Below, piece by piece: positions 27,501 to 35,528 of a stretch of DNA of 64,000 nucleotides. A program made the translations under genes and the position numbers. Source of the DNA: Myxococcus landrumus (GTDB lineage Bacteria; Myxococcota; Myxococcia; Myxococcales; Myxococcaceae); NCBI RefSeq assembly GCF_017301635.1, contig NZ_CP071091.1, forward strand, positions 2,120,001 to 2,184,000, read 5' to 3'. Each line of letters starts with the position of its first letter. Positions within the stretch are counted from its first letter, which is position 1. Under the pieces are notes generated by a model. The model searched no databases and was not told the origin of the DNA. It worked only from the letters and a program-made list of their open reading frames with translations.

Positions 27501-27841
27501 CCTTCAGCGAGTACCTGCGCGGCTACGAGGACCACACGATTCGAGCCCGGAACGTGCTCATCGGCGGAGCGACGTACCGCTATCGCTTCGTCATCGACCA
27601 CGGCTGGGCCTCCACGGTGTGGCTGCTCCCCTCGCTCTTCGTGAGCAACCTGCAGTTCGAGGCGTTTGGAACGCTGGCTCGCACGGACAACCGCGACAAC
27701 CACGGTGCGTTCGGCGCCAACGTCGCGCTCCAGTTCACCATGGGCCAGACGGTGCCACTCTCGATCTTCTACCAGTTCGCCCGCCGCTTCCCGACGAAGG
27801 ACGGACTGGGAGACCTGCACCTCGTGGGGCTCGGGCTGTAG
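24536..27841 (+). CDS. Surface lipoprotein: HExxH protease + beta-propeller + C-terminal barrel
   Basis: ATG 24536 has AGGA 9 bp upstream and is preferred over GTG 24515 and ATG 24527; the product is 1,101 residues. The signal ends TTWGC (Cys24), an atypical lipobox. Residues 30-300 resemble peptidase-MA gluzincins: HEAVH (143-147) and a downstream Glu in WFLEGLATYYE (about 181) form a complete zinc site. Residues 310-580 contain repeated SFSTDGRWLYLV and AISPDGARMVFPV units of a TolB/WD40-like propeller. A Pro-rich linker follows (about 590-730). The C-terminal 330 residues are amphipathic strands with frequent Tyr/Phe, consistent with an outer-membrane beta-barrel. Confidence 0.82.
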   Translation: MPASRRLLRRHAWIACLLLTTWGCASVAPRFPQDIQTSFARDSMRKLTTESLELYYPEHLKGPALRMAARLEGCVERLREDTWRKTPRDKLLVYLTSADFNNAYVVPDFASTPQQMVMPSHMSLELFHFFGLGEVDVGDVACHEAVHYVQLQQTNGLWGFLNTFTGGLFQPNVFTESWFLEGLATYYEGRFGKDTGRPHSPVWRGWFDSVVQAREGRMDPGFLSPENRAMDPFGGNYLTGMHFVEYLATKYGEAKLWKLVDNQGSSIFSPFGVTLRFKSVYGKDIGSLFADFTQDLREQLIPRERPASQQVWVRDAGYFSRLAAHPESGVTALVSVGRTTYSRLTVREPDGRVRFERPLVELLPFRRWVLGSPTLVSGMSFSTDGRWLYLVMADVNAVGAYDAKLWRVDARTGDVARVWDGVKGMGGSITPDGSAYVYVHVDGDTANLMRLELESERQEKLTQFDASAPVGPPAISPDGARMVFPVAGAEGWDLAVREADGSLRWLTRDGLFNYSPRWLDAEHIVFLREHLGRLQVHTMNVATRETARITDAPFLVMDVSPVGPGEVAFLNRDGASFTIDRAPLIPIPEKKPPEPPATASAPPAPSAPLPAGEVLEQPVSPPPLTEVPATEPPMATTSEPAPAPITPEELVAFPGPATSAPPEPGPSTPAPGTSPGAPAESAPGEFEPFPAAPTDAPVAPPPSLAVASPSSPVTSGLEAPVVAPPPDPGKAVEVLSDEPYSSLEGLLIPELRVPYLWVATNTDNTAKDKDQDDLLLYGGVVLSGKDRLGFHSYAVSFDYNSRDEQPTLSLAYGNAQLAPWYVQASFSRVRENDRTDLQAVAIASRTFWTTPVSIGLLALRREYDAFGRFPKIITRLIGPEVAASYFAGDATSYGGLQRGLGISMSGAIYPRAFASDSTMGDVRLALDGFFSGWKLGEDHIQLSAVGRYLPGAPEGLLEVGGFNAGQTWYSSRGSTETQSLPLQLQPGIAFSEYLRGYEDHTIRARNVLIGGATYRYRFVIDHGWASTVWLLPSLFVSNLQFEAFGTLARTDNRDNHGAFGANVALQFTMGQTVPLSIFYQFARRFPTKDGLGDLHLVGLGL

Positions 27842-27847
27842 CGGGCG

Positions 27848-28408
27848 CTACTTCGCGCGGCCGAGGCCATACAGCCCGGCCGCGCGGGCATGGGCCAGGA
27901 CACCGGAGGGCACCAGGTCCGTGGGCTCCGAGCCTCGCGCGAACAGCTCGCGAATCGCGGTGGAGGACACCTCCGCCAGGGGTGGGCCCACCGTGTTCGG
28001 CGCGGGGTAGCCGGCGCGATACAGCACGATGACGCGGGCCATCTCCTCGATGCGGTGAAAGTCCTTCCAGTGCGGCAGGTCCTTCAGGATGTCGCTGCCG
28101 ATGATGATGGACCACTTCACGTCCGGAGCGCGCTCGACCAGCAGCGAGAGCGTGTCCACCGTGCGGCCCGACAGCCCTGGCTCGCGCTCCACCTGGGTCG
28201 TCTTCAGCCAGCCCGAGGTCTCCCGGCACATGGCGTCGCACATGGCGACCCGGTGCTCGAAGGACTCCATCTGCTTGCCGAACGGGTGTTGCGAGGACGG
28301 CATGAGCCACACCTCGTCGACACCTTGGGTGGCATGCACGTAGGCGGCGGCCATCAGGTGCCCCACGTGCGGCGGATTGAACGAGCCTCCAAGCAGCGCG
28401 ACCTGCAC
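27848..28408 (-). CDS. nadD: Nicotinate-nucleotide adenylyltransferase
   Basis: 186 residues from a GTG start. It has the nucleotidyltransferase motifs GGSFNPPHVGHLMAA (the HxGH ATP site) and SSTAIREL (ISSTxIR), plus SSQHPFGKQ and IIGSDILKDLPHWKDF, as in NadD. The enzyme joins nicotinate mononucleotide and ATP to make deamido-NAD, an essential NAD step. The gene starts 14 bp after the phosphoesterase gene and ends a minus-strand run. Its stop lies 6 bp from the convergent lipoprotein stop. It is shorter than most NadD proteins but lacks no motif. Confidence 0.93.
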   Translation of the reverse strand: MQVALLGGSFNPPHVGHLMAAAYVHATQGVDEVWLMPSSQHPFGKQMESFEHRVAMCDAMCRETSGWLKTTQVEREPGLSGRTVDTLSLLVERAPDVKWSIIIGSDILKDLPHWKDFHRIEEMARVIVLYRAGYPAPNTVGPPLAEVSSTAIRELFARGSEPTDLVPSGVLAHARAAGLYGLGRAK

Positions 28409-28422
28409 GTCAGGGCCTCACG

Positions 28423-29094
28423 TCACTTCAAAGTCAGCTTCGGGGACTTCTTGTCCAACACCAGGGCCTGCGGCTCCAGCACCCTGTGACCATCCAGCCG
28501 ATACGCGGAGAAGCGCAAATCCCGCTCCCCCCTCTCCAGCAACGCACAGGTCTGCTCCGCGGCCCCCACCAGCCGTCCCGGCGTCAGGAAGTAGCGAGGA
28601 CCAATCTGGACGACCTTCGGCTCCGGGTCCTTCCCATGGATGAAGACCAGCGCGTTCAGCAGGTCCTCGCGCGTCAGGTCATTCTTGTCGTGCACCACGC
28701 AGCACAGCGTGTCGCCCAGCAAGTCCATCGCCTTGTTGTTGATGGAAGGGTCTCGGTACTGGAGTGACTCGCGCTCGGGCACTCGAACGAAGCGCTCCAT
28801 CACCAGGCGTCGGTCCTCCTCGGAGACCACGTCCGCCGGCGCCGCCGCGCGCGCGGGAGTGCGAGGCAGCGCGTCCTGGCTGCCCAGCCACTGGCTCACG
28901 TCCGCCAGGAAGTCGGCGTCCGAGTACTCCCGCCCGCCCCGGCTCTTCTGCCGCCGCCAGAGCAACCACTCATCCAGGTCCGTGTAGCGCGCGCCCGTGA
29001 AGAGGAAGCGCCGCGCCCCAAGGGAGCGGAGCAGCTCATAGGCCGCATCGAAGGCTTGAAGATCGCCGTGGCTGTCGGAGAAGACGCCAATCAC
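28423..29094 (-). CDS. Degenerate YfcE-like metallophosphoesterase
   Basis: 223 residues from GTG 29094 (reads MIGVFSDSHGDLQAF); the longer frame upstream is a shadow of the NamZ-like gene. The N-terminus has the calcineurin-fold metal motif SDSHGD (Asp7, His9). However, the expected GD and GN(H/C)D motifs are replaced by LFTGARYTDLDEW and VVHDKNDLTREDL. A C-terminal IGPRYFLTPGRL resembles the family's nPGS strand. An insertion of about 60 residues carries WLGSQDALPRTPA. Activity is doubtful; a regulatory or altered-specificity role is possible. It lies 16 bp after the preceding gene. Confidence 0.7.
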   Translation of the reverse strand: MIGVFSDSHGDLQAFDAAYELLRSLGARRFLFTGARYTDLDEWLLWRRQKSRGGREYSDADFLADVSQWLGSQDALPRTPARAAAPADVVSEEDRRLVMERFVRVPERESLQYRDPSINNKAMDLLGDTLCCVVHDKNDLTREDLLNALVFIHGKDPEPKVVQIGPRYFLTPGRLVGAAEQTCALLERGERDLRFSAYRLDGHRVLEPQALVLDKKSPKLTLK

Positions 29095-29110
29095 GTGGAA
29101 GGTCCCACGC

Positions 29111-30292
29111 TCAAGCGTACAGCAGGTAGGGCTCCCGTTGCTTGGCGAAGCGCTCGGCCTGCGCGGAGAAACCTTCCATGAGGCGCTCCAGGCTCCAGCC
29201 CTCTTCGATACCCCGCCGCACCTGGTCCGTCCCGCACAGCAGGTCGAAGGCGGGCACATCCTCGACGAACTCGTACGCATCCGCGCGCCAGCCGAACTTC
29301 CCCGGGCCGATATCGTGGAGCGCCTGGAAGATGGCGATGCCCGTGCGCAGCGGCTGGTACGCCCGCCGATCCGTGACGTGGATGAACGCGCCCGTGCAGG
29401 ACTCGCCCCGGTACTTGTCGAACGTCGGCGTGAAGCCCACCGCGCGGAACGCCACCCCCGGCAGGTCTTCCTTCGCGAGCCGTGAGAGCAGTGCGTCCGA
29501 ATCCACCCAGGGGGCACCGAACTGCTCGAAGGGGCGGCACGTCCCGCGCCCCTCGGAGACGTTGGTGCCTTCGCCCAGGCACATGCCCGGGTACACCAGC
29601 GCGGTGTCCGGCGTGGGCATGTTGGGGGACGGAGAGATGAAGGGCAGGCCCGTGTCGGACCAGAAGTGCTCACGGCGCCAGCCCTCACAGGGCACCACCG
29701 TCAGCGCGCACCCAAAGCCCTCCTGCGCATTGAACATCCGCGCGAGCTCTCCCGCTGTCATGCCGTGACGGTTGGGCAGCGCGTACAGGCCCACGAAGGA
29801 GCGGAAGCCCTCCCCCACCAGGTTGCCTTCCAGGGCCTGACCGTTGAGGGGATTGGGGCGATCCAACACGTAGAACGGCACGCCCGCCTTCGCGGCCACC
29901 TTCATGGCCAGCGCCATCGTGTAGACGTAGGTGTAGTAGCGGGAACCCACGTCCTGGATGTCGAAGACGAGGGCGTCCAGACCCTTCAGCGACTCGACGC
30001 GCGGGGACAGCGACTCGAAGGTGGAGCCGTAGAGGCTGTACACGGGGACATTCGTGCGCCGGTCTCGCGCCTCGTCCACGGCCACCATGTACTGGGCCTC
30101 GCCTCGGATGCCGTGCTCCGGGCCGAACAGCGCGCTCAACGTCACGCCCGGCGCCTGGGCCAGCAGGTCCGCCAGGTGGCGGAAGCGCGAGTCCACGCTG
30201 GTGGGATTCACGATGGCTCCCACGCGCTTGCCCTTCAGCGCCGAGAAGCCCTGCTCCGCCCACACGTCCAGTCCCGTCTTCACCTTCGTCAC
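29111..30292 (-). CDS. DUF1343 protein, NamZ-like exo-beta-N-acetylmuramidase
   Basis: 393 residues from a GTG start with GGAAGGA 6 bp upstream. Family hallmarks are VGAIVNPTSVDS, LFGPEHGIRGEAQ, FDIQDVGSRYYTYVYTM, DRPNPLNG, SPNMPTPDTALVYPG and EGRGTCRPFEQFG. YbbC/NamZ proteins release terminal MurNAc from peptidoglycan fragments. No signal peptide is visible, unlike many relatives, so it may act in the cytoplasm on recycled muropeptides (inference). It sits 39 bp after a nucleotide cyclase gene in the same direction. Confidence 0.88.
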   Translation of the reverse strand: MTKVKTGLDVWAEQGFSALKGKRVGAIVNPTSVDSRFRHLADLLAQAPGVTLSALFGPEHGIRGEAQYMVAVDEARDRRTNVPVYSLYGSTFESLSPRVESLKGLDALVFDIQDVGSRYYTYVYTMALAMKVAAKAGVPFYVLDRPNPLNGQALEGNLVGEGFRSFVGLYALPNRHGMTAGELARMFNAQEGFGCALTVVPCEGWRREHFWSDTGLPFISPSPNMPTPDTALVYPGMCLGEGTNVSEGRGTCRPFEQFGAPWVDSDALLSRLAKEDLPGVAFRAVGFTPTFDKYRGESCTGAFIHVTDRRAYQPLRTGIAIFQALHDIGPGKFGWRADAYEFVEDVPAFDLLCGTDQVRRGIEEGWSLERLMEGFSAQAERFAKQREPYLLYA

Positions 30293-30331
30293 GTTGCGTC
30301 CTTCCTCACGAGGCGCTCGAGGGCGGGCCCG

Positions 30332-31660
30332 TCAGTCCTTGAAGCTCTTGAGCACGTTCTGCGCATGGGACTTCGAGTCGCACTTCCCCATCCCCAGGAA
30401 GCCGCCCGAGCCATCATCGGACCCGCCATCATCGGCCAGGTCCTCCAGCTCGCCCAGCGCGCTCATCAGCTTGAGCGAGCGCACGGCATCCACCGCCGCG
30501 ACGCGCACGCCGCACGAGGAATGCGAGAGCAGGTCGATGATGCGGTCCTCCGCGTCTCCGTTGCCCGCTCGCACCGCGCGCGAGTAGTCGTCGATGGCCC
30601 GGCGGGTGTTCTCCATGGCCTCGTCCAGCCGACCTTGGAGGTAGAGCCGGCGGCCCTGGTCCTCGACCTCGGAGATGAGCTTGCGTGCTTCCTTCACCAA
30701 GGGGTCGCGCTCGGTCTTGGGCGCCTTCTCCACCGAGGAGATGGCCCGCATCGCGGCCCCGCCGCCAAACGCCACCATGCCCACGCCCGCGAACACCGCC
30801 AGCGCACCGACAATCCACAGGGCTCGGCCATGCGGCGCCAGGGAACGCAGCGCGCCCGCCAATCGCCCTCCAGGCGGCAGCGACTGCTCCAACCTCGTGA
30901 GGAGCGAGCCTCCCGCGGTCCGAGCCTGACGGCCCAGCACCGAGGCCTGCTGTCCCAACACGACGGCGCCCGCGGCGGCGCGCTGGCCCAGGGCCGCGGC
31001 CATCTGGCCAATCTGCGCCAGGTCACCCGACGACATGCCCAGCGCGGACTCCGGAACACGCGACAGGCCCAGGTTTCCGTACGGCGGAATCGACTCGGCG
31101 CCAGGGGCCTCCGCGACGGCGCCCGGCTGCGGCGCCTCCACCCGATAGGGCGCGCGCGGGACGTGGAAGACCCGGATGCGGCCAGGGATGCCCTTGAGCT
31201 CGAAGGAGCCCACCTCGCGCGAGGGCACCTCCGCCTTGTTCATCGCCAGGTAGACAGCCTCGGTGAAGTACACCTCCCCCGCCTCGGCGAGTCCCTCCAC
31301 GCGGGCGGCGATGTTCACCGGCTCGCCGAAGACGTCATTGCCCTCCAGCCGCACCTCGCCGACGTTGATGGCGACGCGGACCTGGATCTGCTCCGACTCG
31401 GGAGCGCCCCGGTTGTGGTGCCAGAGCCGGTCCTGGATGGCGACGCCGCTGAGGACCGCCTGGGTGGGCGACTCGAACGTGACGAGGAACGCGTCACCGA
31501 TGGATTTGACGATGCGTCCACCAAACGCCTTGAACAGGGGCTGCAGCAAGGCACCGTGGACGTGCAGCAGGCGCTGGTTCTCCTCCAGCGTCTGCCGACT
31601 GGTCCGCTCGGTGAAGCCCTTGATGTCGGTGAAGACGATGGCGAGGTTGGCGGTCTTCAA
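30332..31660 (-). CDS. Class III adenylate/guanylate cyclase with membrane-proximal tail
   Basis: 442 residues; TTG 31660 is the only start after an in-frame TAG. The cyclase domain is N-terminal (1-165): FTDIKGFTE with metal Asp12, SIGDAFLV with metal Asp56, and VFGEPVNIAARVEGLA with the transition-state Asn/Arg. A Gly/Ala-rich linker leads to one TM helix (ALWIVGALAVFAGVGMVAFGG) and a helical C-terminal region (380-442) with a Cys-containing DGSGGFLGMGKCDSKS patch. Cyclase-first, TM-later order is less usual. Substrate (ATP or GTP) is not decidable. It follows the TPR gene by 65 bp. Confidence 0.88.
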   Translation of the reverse strand: MKTANLAIVFTDIKGFTERTSRQTLEENQRLLHVHGALLQPLFKAFGGRIVKSIGDAFLVTFESPTQAVLSGVAIQDRLWHHNRGAPESEQIQVRVAINVGEVRLEGNDVFGEPVNIAARVEGLAEAGEVYFTEAVYLAMNKAEVPSREVGSFELKGIPGRIRVFHVPRAPYRVEAPQPGAVAEAPGAESIPPYGNLGLSRVPESALGMSSGDLAQIGQMAAALGQRAAAGAVVLGQQASVLGRQARTAGGSLLTRLEQSLPPGGRLAGALRSLAPHGRALWIVGALAVFAGVGMVAFGGGAAMRAISSVEKAPKTERDPLVKEARKLISEVEDQGRRLYLQGRLDEAMENTRRAIDDYSRAVRAGNGDAEDRIIDLLSHSSCGVRVAAVDAVRSLKLMSALGELEDLADDGGSDDGSGGFLGMGKCDSKSHAQNVLKSFKD

Positions 31661-31725
31661 AGCGCGCGCAGTCTATGCGCCACGCTCCGAGGTGCAATCG
31701 CGACGACGCGTCGCGATGTCGACCG

Positions 31726-32466
31726 TCAGCGGCGCGACGGCTTGAGCGCTCGCATGCGGCGCTTCTCTTGCGGCTCCATGGACTTGCGCACCTTCGCCGC
31801 CAGTTGCGGGCGGTCGGTCCGCTCGTAGAAGTCGGCGAGTCGGCGGAGCACCAACGGGCTGTCGGGCTGGAAGCCCCGCGCCGCGAGAAGTTCTGTCTCA
31901 GCATCCAAGAGTCGCTCCTGCTTCTCGAGCACCTCGGCGAGTTGGAGGCGTACCTGCACCCACTCGGGCTTGAGGCGAACCAGGTAGCGATAGTGGAGCT
32001 CCGCCTTGAGCAGGTCTCCTTGAGAGACCCACAGGCCCCCGAGCCGGAAGCGGGCTTCCTCGTAGGACGCGCGGTGCTGCACCGCCGTCTCGTACGCCCG
32101 AGCGGCCTGGAGTGGCTGGCCGCGCTCCTCCAACAGGAGGCCCTGGAGATACCAGGCGCGAGGGTTGGAGGGGGCCACCTGAAGCGCCACGTCCAGGTGG
32201 GACTGGGCCTGGTCGACGGAACCTCCCAGCTTCAGCAGCAGCCGGGCCGCCTCCAGCCGGGGCAGCTCCCATTGGGGTTTCGCCCGGACCAGGGCCTCGA
32301 CGGCTTGGAGTGCGGCGGTGTCATCCCCACCCGCCTCCAGCGCCAGGGCGTCGGAGAGCGACGTGGGCGCGGGGGCCAAGGGCTGGGACTGTGCCAGCGT
32401 CAGGGTGGAGGCCCGCGCGGCGTCGGGAGCGCCCGCCAGGCAAGCCACCAGAAAAACCCAGTGCAT
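31726..32466 (-). CDS. Exported TPR protein
   Basis: 246 residues from ATG 32466; the longer open frame over mutS2 is a shadow. A cleavable signal peptide (MHWVFLVACLAGAPDAARA) is followed by about five TPR-like helical repeats, for example PSNPRAWYLQGLLLEERGQPLQAARAY, then YEEARFRLGGLWVSQGDLLKAELHY and DSPLVLRRLADFYERTDRPQLAAK. The C-terminus is basic (EKRRMRALKPSRR). It probably scaffolds a periplasmic complex. It is first in the run leading to the cyclase, NamZ-like, phosphoesterase and nadD genes, and diverges from mutS2. Confidence 0.82.
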   Translation of the reverse strand: MHWVFLVACLAGAPDAARASTLTLAQSQPLAPAPTSLSDALALEAGGDDTAALQAVEALVRAKPQWELPRLEAARLLLKLGGSVDQAQSHLDVALQVAPSNPRAWYLQGLLLEERGQPLQAARAYETAVQHRASYEEARFRLGGLWVSQGDLLKAELHYRYLVRLKPEWVQVRLQLAEVLEKQERLLDAETELLAARGFQPDSPLVLRRLADFYERTDRPQLAAKVRKSMEPQEKRRMRALKPSRR

Positions 32467-32532
32467 GCGCGGCAGATAGCAGAGCCAAGCCCGGCTCCTC
32501 AATAGATCCTCTTGACGGCCGGACGGCCTCGC

Positions 32533-34947
32533 ATGAAACCCATGACCGTGCAGATTTCCGAAAAGACGCTGGAAGACCTTGGTTTCGCGGACGTTCTTCG
32601 GGCACTGACGCAGCGCTGTCGGACCGAGCCAGGACGCGAGCGGGTCCTCGCCCGGCCGTTCCTCGACACGGCGGAGCAGGTCTCCGAGGCACTCGCCCTG
32701 GTGGCCGAGTCGCGCGCCCTCTCCCACGAGCAGTTCTCCCTCCCCCTCGGTGGCGTGGTCGACCTGCGCATCCCCGTGGGGCATGCGGCCAAGGGCGGGA
32801 TTCTCGAGCCACGGCAGCTCATCGACGCCGCGCAGCTCCTGTTCGCCTTCGTCCGCACCCGCGAGGCGCTGGACGAGCGCAAGGAGCGAGCCCCCCGCCT
32901 GATGGACATCGCTCGCCGGCTCCCCCTCCTGGAGTCGATGGCACGGCGAATCGACCAGTGCTTCGAGCCAGACGGTGAGATCTCCGACCGGGCCAGTCCC
33001 GAGCTCCGCGAGGCGAGAGATCGCGCCCGTGGCCTGCACCGCCGCATCAAGACGCGTCTGGACGAGATGCTCCACGACGTGAACTTCGTCTCGAAGCTGC
33101 GTGAGAACTACTACACGCTGCGCAACGGACGGTACGTGCTGCCGGTGGTGTCCAACTACCGCTCGGAGGTCGACGGCATCGTCCACAACGCGAGCCAGAC
33201 GGGCCAGACGCTCTTCATGGAGCCGCAGGTGATGGTGGGTCTGGGCAACGACCTGGCCATCGCGCAGTCGGTGGTGACGGAAGAAGAGCGGCGCGTGCTC
33301 CAGGAGCTGAGCCAACTGCTTGGCCGGGAGTCGGACCGCATCATCGAGGGGCTGGAGGCCGTGGCGGAGCTGGACGAGGCTGAGGCGGTGGCCATCCTCT
33401 CCGCGGACCTCGACGCGACCACGCCTGCGTTCGCGGAGGTGACGGACCTGGAGCTGCGACTGCTGCGCCATCCTCGCCTGGTGCTGAAGGGCACGGAGGT
33501 GGTGGCCAACGACGTGACGCTGAATGGCGGCGCGAAGGCGTTGGTGGTGTCGGGTCCCAACGCGGGCGGCAAGACAGTGACGCTGACGGGCGTGGGGCTG
33601 TGCGCGCTGATGCTGCGCGCGGGCCTGCCGATTCCGGTGGCGGAAGGCTCGAAGATGCCGCTGTACCGCTCCGTGCACTCCACCGTGGGCGACTCGCAGG
33701 ACCTGGCGCAGGGCCTGTCCACCTTCAGCGCTCACGTCGTGATGCTGCGGGACATCATCGCGGTCGCCGGCGAAGGCTCGCTGGTGATGATTGATGAAAT
33801 CGCCGCGGACACGGACCCTCGCGAGGGTGCGGCCATCGCCATCGCGGTGCTCGAGGACCTGCTGGCGAAGGGCGCGGTGGCGCTGGTGACCACGCACCTG
33901 GAGGAGCTCAAGGCCCTGGCGCACATGGACCCGCGCTTCCTCAACGCGCGGGTGGGCTTTGACTCGAAGCGCATGGCGCCGACCTACCGGCTGCAGATGG
34001 GCGCCGCGGGTCAGTCCTCCGCCATCGAGGTGGCGGCCCGAGTGGGCCTGCCGCAGCGGGTGTGCGAGCGCGCACGCTCTCTGACGATGAACGCGGGCGG
34101 CCCGTTGTCCCAGGCCCTGGCGGCGGCCGAGGAGGAGCGTCGGAAGCTCTCCGAGGAGTTGGAGCGGGCACGGCAGGCGGCGAAGGAAGCCGAGGAGCTG
34201 CGCGCGGACCTGGAGAAGCAGAAGCAGACCTTCGAGCGCGAGCGCCGCGCGAAGATGATGCAGTTCAACGAGGACGTACACGCGGCGAGCGAGCACGCGG
34301 CCGCCGAGGTCCGCGAGCTTCTGACGAGGCTGCGCTCCGAGCAGAACGAGAAGGCGCTGTCGGAGGCGCGGCTGCAGTTGCTGCAGCGGGCGGAGGATGC
34401 GCAGAAGCGCGCGCAGGCCGCGAAGGCGGAGCTGTTCCAGGTGGAAGCGCCGGGGCCGGCGAACCTGAAGGTCGGCGCGTGGGTCCACCACTCCGGGCTG
34501 GGCCGGGACGTGGAGATCCTCGAGCTGGCGGAGGGCTTCGCGGTGGTGTCCGCGGGTGGAGCCATGAAGATGCGGGTGCCCACGTCGGAGCTCTCGGGTT
34601 CGCGCTCACGCAAGCCGCAACAGTCGAAGTTCCCGGAGCGGCAGAAGCAGGACGCGGCCTTGAAGCGCGCGACCACGGCGGCGCCGGCGCAGGTGGAGGC
34701 GACGAACTTCCGCTGCGACGTGCGTGGCATGCGTGCGGACGACGCGCTCGCGGAGGTGGAGTCGTTCCTGGACCGGGGCATGCGCAGCGGAGAGGAAGCC
34801 GCGCTCATCGTCCACGGCCATGGGACGGGGGCACTGAAGCAGGCCCTGCGGGACTACCTGGCGAACTCACCGTACATCCGCATGTATCGCCCCGGAGAGA
34901 GCCACGAGGGTGGCGACGGCGTCACCGTGGTGGCGCTGCGCTCCTGA
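32533..34947 (+). CDS. mutS2: Endonuclease MutS2
   Basis: 804 residues from ATG 32533 (MKPMTVQISEKTLEDLGF); TTG 32512 is an alternative. It has the MutS2 layout without the mismatch-recognition domain: core/clamp helices (1-300), ATPase with Walker A SGPNAGGKTVTLTGVG, Walker B SLVMIDEIAADTDPREGAA, and VALVTTHLEELKAL. A long coiled coil (about 520-640, Glu/Arg/Ala-rich) and a C-terminal Smr nuclease domain with DVRGMRADDALAEVESFLD and IVHGHGTGALK complete it. It is expected to act on branched DNA to limit recombination and/or on collided ribosomes. A strong terminator follows. Confidence 0.96.
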   Translation: MKPMTVQISEKTLEDLGFADVLRALTQRCRTEPGRERVLARPFLDTAEQVSEALALVAESRALSHEQFSLPLGGVVDLRIPVGHAAKGGILEPRQLIDAAQLLFAFVRTREALDERKERAPRLMDIARRLPLLESMARRIDQCFEPDGEISDRASPELREARDRARGLHRRIKTRLDEMLHDVNFVSKLRENYYTLRNGRYVLPVVSNYRSEVDGIVHNASQTGQTLFMEPQVMVGLGNDLAIAQSVVTEEERRVLQELSQLLGRESDRIIEGLEAVAELDEAEAVAILSADLDATTPAFAEVTDLELRLLRHPRLVLKGTEVVANDVTLNGGAKALVVSGPNAGGKTVTLTGVGLCALMLRAGLPIPVAEGSKMPLYRSVHSTVGDSQDLAQGLSTFSAHVVMLRDIIAVAGEGSLVMIDEIAADTDPREGAAIAIAVLEDLLAKGAVALVTTHLEELKALAHMDPRFLNARVGFDSKRMAPTYRLQMGAAGQSSAIEVAARVGLPQRVCERARSLTMNAGGPLSQALAAAEEERRKLSEELERARQAAKEAEELRADLEKQKQTFERERRAKMMQFNEDVHAASEHAAAEVRELLTRLRSEQNEKALSEARLQLLQRAEDAQKRAQAAKAELFQVEAPGPANLKVGAWVHHSGLGRDVEILELAEGFAVVSAGGAMKMRVPTSELSGSRSRKPQQSKFPERQKQDAALKRATTAAPAQVEATNFRCDVRGMRADDALAEVESFLDRGMRSGEEAALIVHGHGTGALKQALRDYLANSPYIRMYRPGESHEGGDGVTVVALRS

Positions 34948-34967
34948 GCCGCCGACAGAGTGGATTG

Positions 34968-34999
34968 AAAGGCCCTGCCCATCGGCAGGGCCTTTTTTG
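34968..34999 (+). terminator. Rho-independent terminator of mutS2
   Basis: GGCCCTGCC (34971-34979) pairs with GGCAGGGCC (34984-34992) around a CATC loop. It is preceded by AAA and followed by six T residues, a textbook intrinsic terminator 21 bp after the mutS2 stop. Confidence 0.95.
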
Positions 35000-35528
35000 T
35001 TTCGCACGGGCCTCGCGATGAACACCGCGGGGCCTTCGTGCGCAGGCCTTTGAATCCCAACGGGTTTGGGCTTGCGGCGCGATTCATCCATGTAGGACCG
35101 CCGGCGGCACGCGGCTCACGGCCTCGGACACCTGGGCACATGTCTGGGATGACTCGGGGGCCCCTCTTTCGCATCATCAAGACACAGGAAGAGATTGGGC
35201 AGAATCATCACTCGCGTTCGTGATGGACAAGAACGCAGCAAGCGCTCCGACATCGGCCGAGTCACCGTCGACCCGACATCCGTCAAACCATACACCAAGA
35301 CAGCCTCGAGGCGCTGCGCCATCATGAATGGCAGAACACATCCACACTCTGATGTTGCCAATCATTTCCAACACCTCGACGGCATGACGATTCGTCACCT
35401 CCTGGCAATCAGCTTCGACGTTCTCTCGTGAGAACGACCCGAATGTTCATTGCTTGCTCGCGCACCTATCGCTGTTCGAGTTGACCCCTCCATCCACGAG
35501 CGTCACTCTTTGTTGCTGAGACAGCCCA
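35000..35528. other. Gene-poor, AT-richer spacer
   Basis: About 530 bp with visibly lower GC than its surroundings. Several 70-80 codon frames cross it on both strands, but none has a credible ribosome-binding site, domain or codon bias. A GCGTTC/GAACGC inverted repeat sits near 35216-35238. It probably contains the promoter of the amidohydrolase gene and may be remnant transferred DNA. Confidence 0.5.

Noticed and set aside
31726..34491. 921-codon minus-strand frame
   Set aside because: The first two thirds are antisense to mutS2 and Arg/His-rich; only the TPR portion from 32466 is real.
35116..35431. Small frames on both strands in the AT-richer spacer
   Set aside because: No ribosome-binding site, hydrophobic pattern or domain; overlapping frames on both strands look equally random.
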